From the NCBI GenBank assembly GCA_903867275.1, contig CAIPQY010000417.1, positions 1 to 5,335 on the forward strand: a stretch of DNA of 5,335 bases. The letters are read 5' to 3'. The position numbers and the translations under genes are program-made. The stretch comes from an uncultured bacterium. GTDB lineage: Bacteria; Planctomycetota; Phycisphaerae; Phycisphaerales; SM1A02. Below the pieces are notes generated by a model. It saw nothing but the letters and a program-made list of their open reading frames with translations. It had not been told where the DNA came from and did not search any database. This document shows positions 1-5,335 of the stretch, in pieces. Positions within the stretch are counted from its first letter, which is position 1. Every line of letters begins with the position of its first letter.

Positions 1-371
1 CAGCCCGTGATGCCCGCGGCCACCTTGCAGGGCAGCAGCGCGTTCTCGAGCACGTTCAGCTCTGGCAACAGGTGAGAGAACTGGAACACGAAGCCGACGG
101 AGCGGTTGCGATAGTGGTTGCGCGCGCCGCCGCGCAGGCCCGCCACCGCGTTGCCCTCGAACCACAGTCCGCCGCTGCCGGCATCGGGTTCATCCAGCAG
201 ACCGAGCAGGTGCAGCAGGGTGCTCTTGCCGCTGCCCGAGCTGCCCAGGATGGCCACCCATTCGCCCTGTTTCATGCTGAAATCCGCGCCACGCAGCACG
301 GGCACATCCACGCGGCCAAGCCGATAGGTCTTGCGAAGGTCGCGCGCCTGCAGCAGGGGTGCCTCACTCAT
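1..371 (-). CDS. lolD: LolD-type ABC transporter ATP-binding protein (C-terminus cut by window edge)
   Basis: ATPase subunit of a lipoprotein-releasing ABC exporter. It would sit on the cytoplasmic face of the inner membrane and power the neighbouring LolC/E-type permease. The first 123 residues are visible, starting MSEAPLLQARDLRKTYRLG. The Walker A motif GSSGSGKST is at residues 43-51, followed by LLHLLGLLDEPDAG. The Q-loop is FVFQFSHLLPELNVLENA, with Q97. The QFxHLLPE...LEN stretch is typical of LolD and separates it from MacB- and FtsE-type ATPases. The signature motif, Walker B and H-loop lie beyond the left edge, so their integrity is unseen. The ATG overlaps the end of the permease gene by 8 bases (ATGAGTGA), and a GAGGG lies 9 bases upstream of it. 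Overlap and strand imply one operon and translational coupling. Whether a second permease gene follows cannot be seen. The family call is secure; lipoprotein as substrate is inferred from the family. Confidence 0.93.
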   Translation of the reverse strand, partial: MSEAPLLQARDLRKTYRLGRVDVPVLRGADFSMKQGEWVAILGSSGSGKSTLLHLLGLLDEPDAGSGGLWFEGNAVAGLRGGARNHYRNRSVGFVFQFSHLLPELNVLENALLPCKVAAGITG

Positions 372-2010
372 AGCGCAGCGCCCTCACGGGATCGATGTCG
401 GCGGCCTTGGCCGCGGGCACGCTGGCGCCCAGCACGCTGAACACCACCGCGCCCACCCAGGTGATGGCTGCGGTGAGCCAGTCCACCTTGTCCGGAATGC
501 TGCTGAAGTAGTACACGGCCGGATCCCAGATCAGCGTGCCGCGATGCGCGATCAGGCCCGCGCCCGCCACGCACAGCGTGACCGCGAACACCATCCACAG
601 CAGCGATCGAAGCAGCGAGCCTGCCAGCGCACCGCGCACGGCCATCACCAGCGCCACGGCCGCCACCGCGAAGGCGCCGATCCAGCTCCACGAAGGCGCG
701 TCCTCGCCGATCACCTCATGGATGGCGTTGATGTTGCTGATCACCACCCATCCAAGGCCCACGCCCACCACGCCGCCCACCGCGCCGATCACCAGCCCGT
801 ACTGCAGGAAGATCCACAGCACGCCGGGGCGACTCGCGCCGATCGAGCGCAGGATGCCGATGTCGCGGCTCTTCTCCTGCACGATGGCCCAGAAGATGCT
901 GAGCACCAGCCCCGCGCAGACGAGATACACGATCGAGAACAGGATGCGCATCATCTCGCGCTCCTTCTCCACCGGGCCGATCAGGTCGCGCAGGTGCTGC
1001 TCCCAGGTGAGGATGCTCACCATGTCGCGTCGCGGCGGCTTGGCCACCTTGGTGGTGTCCTGCAGCATCTTCAGCTGGAAGCGGTCGTAGGCCACCTCCA
1101 CGGCGTCGCGCAATTGGTCGGGCGTCACGCCCGGCTTGGCGCGCACCAGCACGCGATGCACGCGCGCCGGGCTCTTGCCCAGCACCGGCTGGCTGCCGTC
1201 GGCGTTGGGTGGCGCGTCCATGTCGTACTGCAGGCCCGCGTCCATGCGCAGCATCTGCTGCGCCTCGCTCAGCGGCACCAGCACGCGGTTCTTGTCGATC
1301 TGATACACGCCGCTGCGGAACTCGTTCACGATCGGGAACAGCCGTTCGCGCGGCTCGGCCACGGTGCCCTTGCCGCTGATCGGCACCAGCGTCAGCGTGA
1401 CGCGCTGGTCGGGCATGAACCATCCGAAGCGGTTGCGATAGCTGCCGTCGCGCTGCCGCTCGTTCACGATGCTGACATGGATGCCCATCACCATGCCGGG
1501 CTCGTTGGTGCCCGATTGCCGCAGTGCCGCGCCATCGGTGGCGATCTGCGGTGACAGCTGCAGGCGCGGATCCTCCTTCGACATCGCCTGCGCCGCGGCG
1601 TCGTCCTTCGGTGGCTGCCAGTACAGCGTCTTGGTGTAGTCGGTCACGCGCTCGAAGCTGCGCGGCTCCACGCCCCACACGTTGGCGGTCACCACTTCCT
1701 TGTCGCCACCCTGCGGATAGGGCATGCGGATCAGGCCGTAGGTGTCGATCAGCGGCGTGGCGGCCTCGGCCTGCGGCAGCGCCTGGATCTCGGCGATCAG
1801 CTCGTCGTACCACGGCAGGCCGCGCACGGGATAGTTGATCACCACGTCGCCCATCAGCGTGCGGCCGCTCGACTTCAGCATGTCCAGGAAGCCGCTCATC
1901 ACGCTCACCACGATCACCACCAGCGCCACGCACAGCGCCACGGCCGCCACCGCGATCAGCGGAATGATGCGGCTGGTGAGATATCGATTGGCCAGCTGAA
2001 ACGCGTACAC
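364..2010 (-). CDS. LolC/LolE-family ABC transporter permease (FtsX-like)
   Basis: Inner-membrane permease of the lipoprotein-releasing ABC family, 548 residues, against roughly 400 for E. coli LolC. Membrane segment 1 is at about residues 15-40 (RIIPLIAVAAVALCVALVVI), followed by the family's SVMSGF. A periplasmic domain of about 310 residues (41-350), of the MacB_PCD/Lol type, follows. The FtsX-type C-terminal core has segments at about 355-377, 398-425 and 513-535, with the coupling stretch QEKSRDIGILRSIGAS (378-393) that contacts the ATPase. It ends PAAKAADIDPVRALRYE, the usual tail of LolC/E proteins. Two further hydrophobic stretches, about 443-460 and 468-487, lie between the last two core segments where E. 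coli LolC has none; this is the main oddity. The start is GTG: an in-frame TAG lies at 2023-2025, no other start codon lies between, and an AGGA is 10 bases upstream. The gene overlaps the ATPase gene by 8 bases and diverges from the glycosyltransferase. Only one permease gene is visible, so whether it works as a homodimer (LolF-like) or with a partner is open. Confidence 0.9.
   Translation of the reverse strand: MYAFQLANRYLTSRIIPLIAVAAVALCVALVVIVVSVMSGFLDMLKSSGRTLMGDVVINYPVRGLPWYDELIAEIQALPQAEAATPLIDTYGLIRMPYPQGGDKEVVTANVWGVEPRSFERVTDYTKTLYWQPPKDDAAAQAMSKEDPRLQLSPQIATDGAALRQSGTNEPGMVMGIHVSIVNERQRDGSYRNRFGWFMPDQRVTLTLVPISGKGTVAEPRERLFPIVNEFRSGVYQIDKNRVLVPLSEAQQMLRMDAGLQYDMDAPPNADGSQPVLGKSPARVHRVLVRAKPGVTPDQLRDAVEVAYDRFQLKMLQDTTKVAKPPRRDMVSILTWEQHLRDLIGPVEKEREMMRILFSIVYLVCAGLVLSIFWAIVQEKSRDIGILRSIGASRPGVLWIFLQYGLVIGAVGGVVGVGLGWVVISNINAIHEVIGEDAPSWSWIGAFAVAAVALVMAVRGALAGSLLRSLLWMVFAVTLCVAGAGLIAHRGTLIWDPAVYYFSSIPDKVDWLTAAITWVGAVVFSVLGASVPAAKAADIDPVRALRYE
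381..385 (-). promoter_or_regulatory. Probable ribosome binding site of the LolD-type ATPase gene
   Basis: GAGGG on the minus strand, 9 bases before the ATG at 371 and inside the last codons of the permease gene. It supports this ATG as the start, with translation reinitiating across the ATGAGTGA overlap. Confidence 0.55.
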
Positions 2011-2020
2011 GGGGTGGTGA

Positions 2021-2024
2021 TCCT
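2021..2024 (-). promoter_or_regulatory. Probable ribosome binding site of the LolC/E-type permease gene
   Basis: AGGA on the minus strand, 10 bases before the GTG start at 2010. It overlaps the in-frame TAG stop (2023-2025) that closes the frame upstream, so the GTG is the only start that keeps the whole first membrane helix. The next ATG would remove that helix. Confidence 0.5.
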
Positions 2025-2057
2025 AGATCGACGCGACGAAGCCTGCCTGCATGCAAA

Positions 2058-2077
2058 CCGCCGCATCCATTCGGCGG
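2058..2077. repeat. Short GC inverted repeat in the divergent intergenic region
   Basis: CCGCCG (2058-2063) and CGGCGG (2072-2077) are perfect 6-base complements around an 8-base loop, midway between the divergent permease and glycosyltransferase genes. The 8-base palindrome TGCATGCA (2048-2055) lies beside it. It could be an operator or a 5' untranslated hairpin on the permease transcript. In such GC-rich DNA a 6-base match may also be chance. No T-run follows on either strand, so it is not an intrinsic terminator. Confidence 0.3.
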
Positions 2078-2097
2078 CGCACCACTTCGGCTACGCT
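2070..2097 (+). promoter_or_regulatory. Possible promoter of the glycosyltransferase-surE operon
   Basis: TACGCT (2092-2097) fits a sigma70-type -10 element at four of six positions. Its last base is 6 bases before the ATG at 2104, so transcription would begin at or next to the start codon. The only -35 candidate at suitable spacing is the poor match TTCGGC (2070-2075, 16-base spacer). No purine-rich Shine-Dalgarno sequence precedes the ATG. This fits a leaderless mRNA but rests only on the sequence and is weak. Confidence 0.3.
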
Positions 2098-2103
2098 TGC
2101 GCG

Positions 2104-3348
2104 ATGGATCTTCGCCTTGCAGCGCTGTGGGTGCTGGTGGCCCTGGCCGGTGCCGGCGCCGGATGGTGGCTGCTGGTGGCGGTGCGCGTGCTGCGCGACC
2201 TGCCCCGCATTCCGCGCGCCCCGCAGGGGCTCGATCTGCCGCTGCCCGAGGTGCTGCCCACGGTGTCGGTGATCGTGCCGGCGCACAACGAGCAGGTGCA
2301 TGCGCCACGCGCGGCGCGCAGCATCCTGGCCAGCGAATGGCCGTCGCTCGAGGTGATCTTCGTGCTGGATCGCTGCACCGACGGCACGCTGGACGCGCTG
2401 GCGCCCATCGCCGCCGCCGACCCGCGCCTGAAGATCGTGCAGAACCACGACTGTCCCGCTGACTGGGCGGGCAAGTGCAACGCCGCGCGCGTGGGCGCGA
2501 AGCACGCCACCGGCGATCTGCTGCTGTTCACCGACGCCGACATCGAGTTTCATCCCAAGCTGCTGCGCGCCACGGTGGCCATCCTGAAGCATCGGGGTCT
2601 GTCGCTGCTGTCGCTGCTCGCAAGCCCGCGCGTGCGTCACTGGTTCGAGGCGGTGGTGCAGCCCGTGGCGGCGCTGATGCTGATGCGCATGTATCCCATT
2701 CCGCGCGTGAACGACCCGAAGAACCCGCGCGCCTTCGCCAATGGACAGTTCCTGCTGTTCGAGCGCGGCATGTACGAGAAGCTGGGTGGTCACGCCATCG
2801 TGCGCGACGACCTGCTGGAGGACATCGCCTTCGCGCGCCGCGTGCGCGATGCGGGCGGCCGCGGCGGTCTGTGCACCGCCGAGCACCTGCTCAGCGTGGA
2901 GATGTACGAGAGCATGTCGGAGTTCCACCGCGGCTGGAAGCGCATCTACCTCGAGGCCGCCGAGCGCATGCCTTCGCGATTGCGAGCGCTGGCGCTGGAA
3001 TCGCTGCTGTGCGGCGCGCTGTTTCCCATGGCGGGCGTGGCGGCCGCGCTGGCCGGCTCGGCCTGGGGCGGCGGAAACCTGGAGCCGCTGGCCACGGTGA
3101 CCATGTGGCTTGGCATCGCCAGCGTGAGCGTGTTCGTGATCGTCACCGCGTGGCTGCACGCCATGTGTCATGCGCCCGTGGCCGCCGCGGTGTTCCATCC
3201 GCTGGGCGCGTGGCTGGTGTCGCACTGCCTCATGCAGGCCGCGGGTGATCTGGACGCCCGGCTGCCCGTGCGGTGGGGCGGCCGCGAGTACATCCTGCAA
3301 CCAAGGCCACGCGGCGGCTACGACGCGCCACCAACCATCACCCCCTGA
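2104..3348 (+). CDS. Membrane-anchored family 2 glycosyltransferase
   Basis: GT-A fold glycosyltransferase, 414 residues, which would transfer a sugar from a nucleotide donor to an unknown, probably lipid-linked or membrane acceptor. An N-terminal membrane helix (about 5-29) leads into the catalytic domain. This begins VSVIVPAHNE (54-63), then VLDRCTDGT (87-95; nucleotide-binding Asp89), WAGKCNA (121-127), the metal-binding DxD in LLFTDADIEF (D144, D146), FANGQFLLFE (211-220) and LLEDIAF with the likely catalytic ED pair (239-240). The QxxRW motif of processive synthases is not intact; FHRGWKR (274-280) stands near that place, so a single-transfer enzyme is more likely. Hydrophobic stretches at about 297-321, 330-352 and 356-377 anchor the C-terminus, which ends with WGGREYILQPR. 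The W-GK and FANGQ motifs resemble enzymes annotated as CrtQ-like or hopanoid-associated (HpnB-like), but no carotenoid or hopanoid gene is in view. An upstream GTG at 2014 is in frame, but the 30 added residues look non-coding and precede the natural membrane anchor; the ATG at 2104 is preferred. surE follows after 9 bases. Confidence 0.88.
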   Translation: MDLRLAALWVLVALAGAGAGWWLLVAVRVLRDLPRIPRAPQGLDLPLPEVLPTVSVIVPAHNEQVHAPRAARSILASEWPSLEVIFVLDRCTDGTLDALAPIAAADPRLKIVQNHDCPADWAGKCNAARVGAKHATGDLLLFTDADIEFHPKLLRATVAILKHRGLSLLSLLASPRVRHWFEAVVQPVAALMLMRMYPIPRVNDPKNPRAFANGQFLLFERGMYEKLGGHAIVRDDLLEDIAFARRVRDAGGRGGLCTAEHLLSVEMYESMSEFHRGWKRIYLEAAERMPSRLRALALESLLCGALFPMAGVAAALAGSAWGGGNLEPLATVTMWLGIASVSVFVIVTAWLHAMCHAPVAAAVFHPLGAWLVSHCLMQAAGDLDARLPVRWGGREYILQPRPRGGYDAPPTITP

Positions 3349-3352
3349 AGAA
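3347..3352 (+). promoter_or_regulatory. Weak ribosome binding site of surE
   Basis: The purine run GAAGAA begins within the glycosyltransferase stop codon and ends 5 bases before the surE ATG. It is a weak Shine-Dalgarno match. The 9-base gap suggests that ribosomes finishing the upstream gene could reinitiate here. Confidence 0.35.
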
Positions 3353-3357
3353 CGACC

Positions 3358-4146
3358 ATGCGCATCCTCCACACCAACGACGACGGCATTTCCGCAATCG
3401 GTCTCGCGGCCATCCATGAAGCCACGGCCACGCTGGGCGACCGCCTGGTGGTGGCGCCGGCGAGCGGTCAGAGCGCCGAGAGCCACGGCATCACCTTCCA
3501 CCGACCGCTCATGGTGAAGGCGGCCGCGCTCGACTTCGGCGGCGAGGGCATCGCGGTGGAGGGCACGCCCGCCGACTGCGTGAAGCTGACGCTGCGCGCG
3601 CTGTGGACAGAGCGTCACGGCGCGGGCACGCGGCCCGATCTGGTGATCAGCGGCATGAACCACGGCGCCAACGTGGGCGTGAACGTGATCTATTCGGGCA
3701 CCGTGGCGGCGGCGGTGGAAGCGGCCTTCCTGGGCGTGCCGGCCATCGCGGTGAGCCTGATGCTGGGCGACCGCACGCGCATCGCCTGGCGCCGCGCCGC
3801 GCAGATCGCGCGCGTGGCCATCGACCGCGTGATCGCGGCGAACGTGCTGGACGCGCACCGCGTGATCAACATCAACGTGCCGTGCATCGAGCGCGAGGAT
3901 GCGCCCATGCCCGCCATGCACGTGGTGCCCATGAACACCGCGGCCGGCGTGGATGGCTACGAGCGCCGCACCGCGCCCGATGGCCGCACCTACTACTGGC
4001 CCGCGGGCAACGGCATGGAGTTCGCGCACACCACCGAAGGCAGCGACGTGGAACTGCTGTACGGCGGCGCGGTCACCATCACGCCGCTCTTCTACGACCG
4101 GAGCGATCGCGAACTGCTGGCGCGCATGCGCACGGCGCTCGCCTGA
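3358..4146 (+). CDS. surE: 5'/3'-nucleotidase SurE
   Basis: Metal-dependent phosphatase that removes the phosphate from nucleoside 5'- and 3'-monophosphates; some members also cut short polyphosphate. It acts in the cytoplasm, usually as a dimer or tetramer. The protein has 262 residues, close to E. coli SurE (253). The N-terminus MRILHTNDDG carries the metal ligands D8 and D9. APASGQSAES (34-42) supplies the third ligand, S39. VEGTPADCVKL (67-77) and DLVISGMNHGANVG (94-107, with ligand N101) follow, then YSGTVAAAVEAAFLGVPAIAVS (split here as YSGTVAAAVE, 112-121, and FLGVPAIAVS, 124-133). The C-terminal part has the family's VTITPLFYD ending. All catalytic positions expected for SurE are present, so the enzyme should be active. 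It lies 9 bases after the glycosyltransferase gene and converges with the TonB-like gene, 3 bases apart. In many proteobacteria surE sits with pcm, nlpD and rpoS; none is visible here. Confidence 0.96.
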   Translation: MRILHTNDDGISAIGLAAIHEATATLGDRLVVAPASGQSAESHGITFHRPLMVKAAALDFGGEGIAVEGTPADCVKLTLRALWTERHGAGTRPDLVISGMNHGANVGVNVIYSGTVAAAVEAAFLGVPAIAVSLMLGDRTRIAWRRAAQIARVAIDRVIAANVLDAHRVININVPCIEREDAPMPAMHVVPMNTAAGVDGYERRTAPDGRTYYWPAGNGMEFAHTTEGSDVELLYGGAVTITPLFYDRSDRELLARMRTALA

Positions 4147-4153
4147 TCGTCAG
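4143..4153. repeat. Small inverted repeat spanning the two convergent stop codons
   Basis: CTGA-TCG-TCAG is a perfect 4-base inverted repeat with a 3-base loop. The TGA of surE (4144-4146) and the TGA of the TonB-like gene (4152-4150 on the minus strand) form its two halves. Flanking GCGCT (4135-4139) and AGCGC (4152-4156) could form an alternative 5-base stem. No T-run follows on either strand, so it is not a standard intrinsic terminator, though nothing else between the genes could serve. Confidence 0.25.
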
Positions 4154-5335
4154 CGCAGCAGCAGGCGGATCTTGAACTTCAGCGTCTCGCCGGGCTTCAG
4201 CTTGTTCAGCTGCGGGCTCTTGGCCACGTTCACGGTCCAGCCAAACAGCGAGTCGAGAATGGCCTGATCCACCGTGTCGTAGCCCGAACTCTCGAGCAGC
4301 TTGGCGTTCACCGCCTTGCCCTCGCGGTTGAACTCGATCAGCGCCAGCGGACTGCCCGGCGCGGTGCTGATGCTCGTCAGTTCATCGAAGTAGGGGCGCT
4401 TGGTGCGCACCTCGATGCCCTTGGCGGCGAGCGGCTTGCCGCTCTTCCAGTCCTTGGTGGGCGCCGCCGTCACGCTGGTGGCGTCGCTCTCCTTGTCGCT
4501 GAGTTCGCCGGTGGCCTTGGGGCCGGGCTTGGCGCCGGGTTGCGCGCTGGGATCGGGCGCCTGGCCCGTGGTGGGCGAGGTGCTCGGCTGCTGCTGGCCG
4601 GTGGCGGCCTGCGTGGGCGGCGCGCTGGCGGGCGGCTGTGCAGCGGGTTGCTGCTGCGCGTCCTGTGGCTTCGGCGGTTGCTGCTGCGGATCCTGCGGCG
4701 GCGGGGGCGGCGTCGCGTTCGGATCGGTCTGCTTCTCTTCCTCGGGCTTGATCTGCGTGGGAGGCGCGGGTGCCACATCGCGCGGCTCCTCGGACTTCGG
4801 CGGCGGTGGTGCGTCCTTGGAGTCCTTCGACTCCTTCGCCTCAACGGCCTTCTCCACCGGCTGGATCTGCGGCTCGATCTTGTTGGTGTCGGCCGATGGA
4901 ATCGGAATCGCGTCCTTCGCGGGCTTGGTCTCCTCGGTGGCGGCCGTCACCGGCGGAGGCGCGGGCGGCTGCTGCGACGGCGGGCTGTCCTGCGTGGAGG
5001 TTGGCGAGGGTGGCGGCGGAGGCGTGGGCTTCGCGTCGGGCTGCGTCTTGTCGGGCTGCTTCTGATCGGGCGGCGTCTGCTGCTGCGGCGGCTTGGCCAT
5101 CGCGGGCGCGGCCGTGCGCTGCTGCGCGGGTGACTGCTCGCCCGGGCTCGACTGGTTCACGCTGGGCGCCGGCGGTGCGGCGGCCTGCGGCTGCGGCACC
5201 TGCGGAACCGTGGCCGCCTGGCTGGGCTGCGCGGCGGGCATGGGCTGGCCGCCCTCGTCGGTGTCGCGGAACGCGGCCTGATCCACCTGACTGAGCTTGG
5301 CGATGTGCTCCTGATATTCGTTGTAGCCGATCCAC
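4150..5335 (-). CDS. TonB-family energy transducer (N-terminus beyond window edge)
   Basis: Periplasm-spanning protein of the TonB family, which passes energy from an ExbB/ExbD-type proton motor to outer-membrane transporters. The frame is open to the right edge, giving 394 visible residues; the first are WIGYNEYQEHIAKLSQ. A GTG at 5286 is in frame, but the conserved-looking sequence before it argues that the true start, with the membrane anchor, is outside the window. Then come about 275 residues rich in Pro, Gln, Ala, Lys and Glu, with two runs of five prolines, one of four, several QQQ runs, and a charged centre (VEKAVEAKESKDSKD, KPEEEKQTD). The last 100 or so residues (4153..4458) resemble the TonB C-terminal domain: RPYFDELTSIS, LALIEFNREGKAVNAKLLES, SSGYDTVDQAILDSL, ending FKIRLLLR. 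The SSG...D.AIL and F...G.V.. features are the clearest family marks. E. coli TonB has 239 residues, so this linker is far longer. A TolA-like role is possible. ExbB/ExbD genes may lie upstream to the right, unseen. Confidence 0.8.
   Translation of the reverse strand, partial: WIGYNEYQEHIAKLSQVDQAAFRDTDEGGQPMPAAQPSQAATVPQVPQPQAAAPPAPSVNQSSPGEQSPAQQRTAAPAMAKPPQQQTPPDQKQPDKTQPDAKPTPPPPPSPTSTQDSPPSQQPPAPPPVTAATEETKPAKDAIPIPSADTNKIEPQIQPVEKAVEAKESKDSKDAPPPPKSEEPRDVAPAPPTQIKPEEEKQTDPNATPPPPPQDPQQQPPKPQDAQQQPAAQPPASAPPTQAATGQQQPSTSPTTGQAPDPSAQPGAKPGPKATGELSDKESDATSVTAAPTKDWKSGKPLAAKGIEVRTKRPYFDELTSISTAPGSPLALIEFNREGKAVNAKLLESSGYDTVDQAILDSLFGWTVNVAKSPQLNKLKPGETLKFKIRLLLR
4646..4699 (-). repeat. In-frame 30-base tandem duplication in the TonB-like linker
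   Basis: Positions 4646-4669 and 4676-4699 match at 21 of 24 bases with an exact 30-base offset. In the protein this gives two ten-residue units, PQDPQQQPPK and PQDAQQQPAA. The period is a multiple of three, so the frame is kept. It looks like a coding repeat that expanded by slippage or unequal recombination, and then drifted slightly. Confidence 0.7.

Noticed and set aside
331..1554. A 407-residue plus-strand open frame across the permease gene
   Set aside because: It is His-, Ala- and Arg-rich without recognisable motifs and is antisense to a clear LolC/E-family permease.
2028..2056. Promoter for the permease with TTGCAT (2056-2051, minus strand) as a -35 element
   Set aside because: No acceptable -10 element lies 16-18 bases downstream of it on the minus strand; the sequence there is CGTCGA. 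The permease promoter is therefore unassigned.
2014..2103. N-terminal extension of the glycosyltransferase from the GTG at 2014
   Set aside because: The added 30 residues are not hydrophobic or conserved-looking, overlap the permease translation signal, and precede a normal signal-anchor that starts exactly at the ATG at 2104.
716..2308. A 530-residue minus-strand open frame overlapping the permease in another frame
   Set aside because: Arg-, Ala- and Gly-rich shadow frame with no motif; the permease frame in the same region has intact membrane helices and family sequence.
2023..4029. A 668-residue open frame on the minus strand, antisense to the glycosyltransferase and surE genes
   Set aside because: Its composition is mostly His, Arg, Ala, Gly and Gln with no domain or membrane pattern. 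It is what GC-rich third codon positions produce on the opposite strand, while both plus-strand proteins carry complete family motifs.
4400..5065. A Gly/Cys-rich plus-strand open frame opposite the TonB-like linker
   Set aside because: It is the antisense of proline- and glutamine-rich codons (CCN read backwards gives Gly, CAG gives Leu or Cys). It has no start signal or motif.

Overview
The window is GC-rich, densely packed bacterial DNA. It holds five protein genes and almost no non-coding sequence. Two genes run off the edges: the LolD-type ATPase at the left and the TonB-family protein at the right. The gene set (a Lol-type lipoprotein exporter and a TonB-type energy transducer) points to a diderm, Gram-negative cell. 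The unusual shape of the permease and the long linker of the TonB-like protein suggest a planctomycete, perhaps of the class Phycisphaerae. That placement rests on recalled family resemblance and is tentative.

Layout. Left block, minus strand: a permease of the LolC/LolE family (364..2010) is followed downstream by a LolD-type ATPase (1..371, cut by the left edge). The two overlap by 8 bases, so they are almost certainly co-transcribed and co-translated. Together they would form an inner-membrane ABC machine that extracts lipoproteins for delivery to the outer membrane.

Centre, plus strand: across a 93-base divergent intergenic region lie a membrane-anchored family 2 glycosyltransferase (2104..3348) and, 9 bases later, surE (3358..4146), a metal-dependent 5'-nucleotidase. 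They look like a two-gene operon. The glycosyltransferase has no visible Shine-Dalgarno sequence and may be translated from a leaderless mRNA.

Right block, minus strand: a TonB-family protein (4150..5335, N-terminus outside the window) converges on surE with only 3 bases between the stop codons. It has a linker of about 275 residues that is very rich in proline and glutamine, then a TonB-type C-terminal domain.

No RNA gene, CRISPR array, insertion sequence, integrase or attachment site was seen. The only non-coding stretch of any size is the 93-base divergent spacer. The most notable points are two extra hydrophobic helices inserted between the last core membrane segments of the Lol-type permease, the very long TonB-like linker with an in-frame 30-base duplication, and the possible leaderless start of the glycosyltransferase. 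I found no convincing wholly new system.
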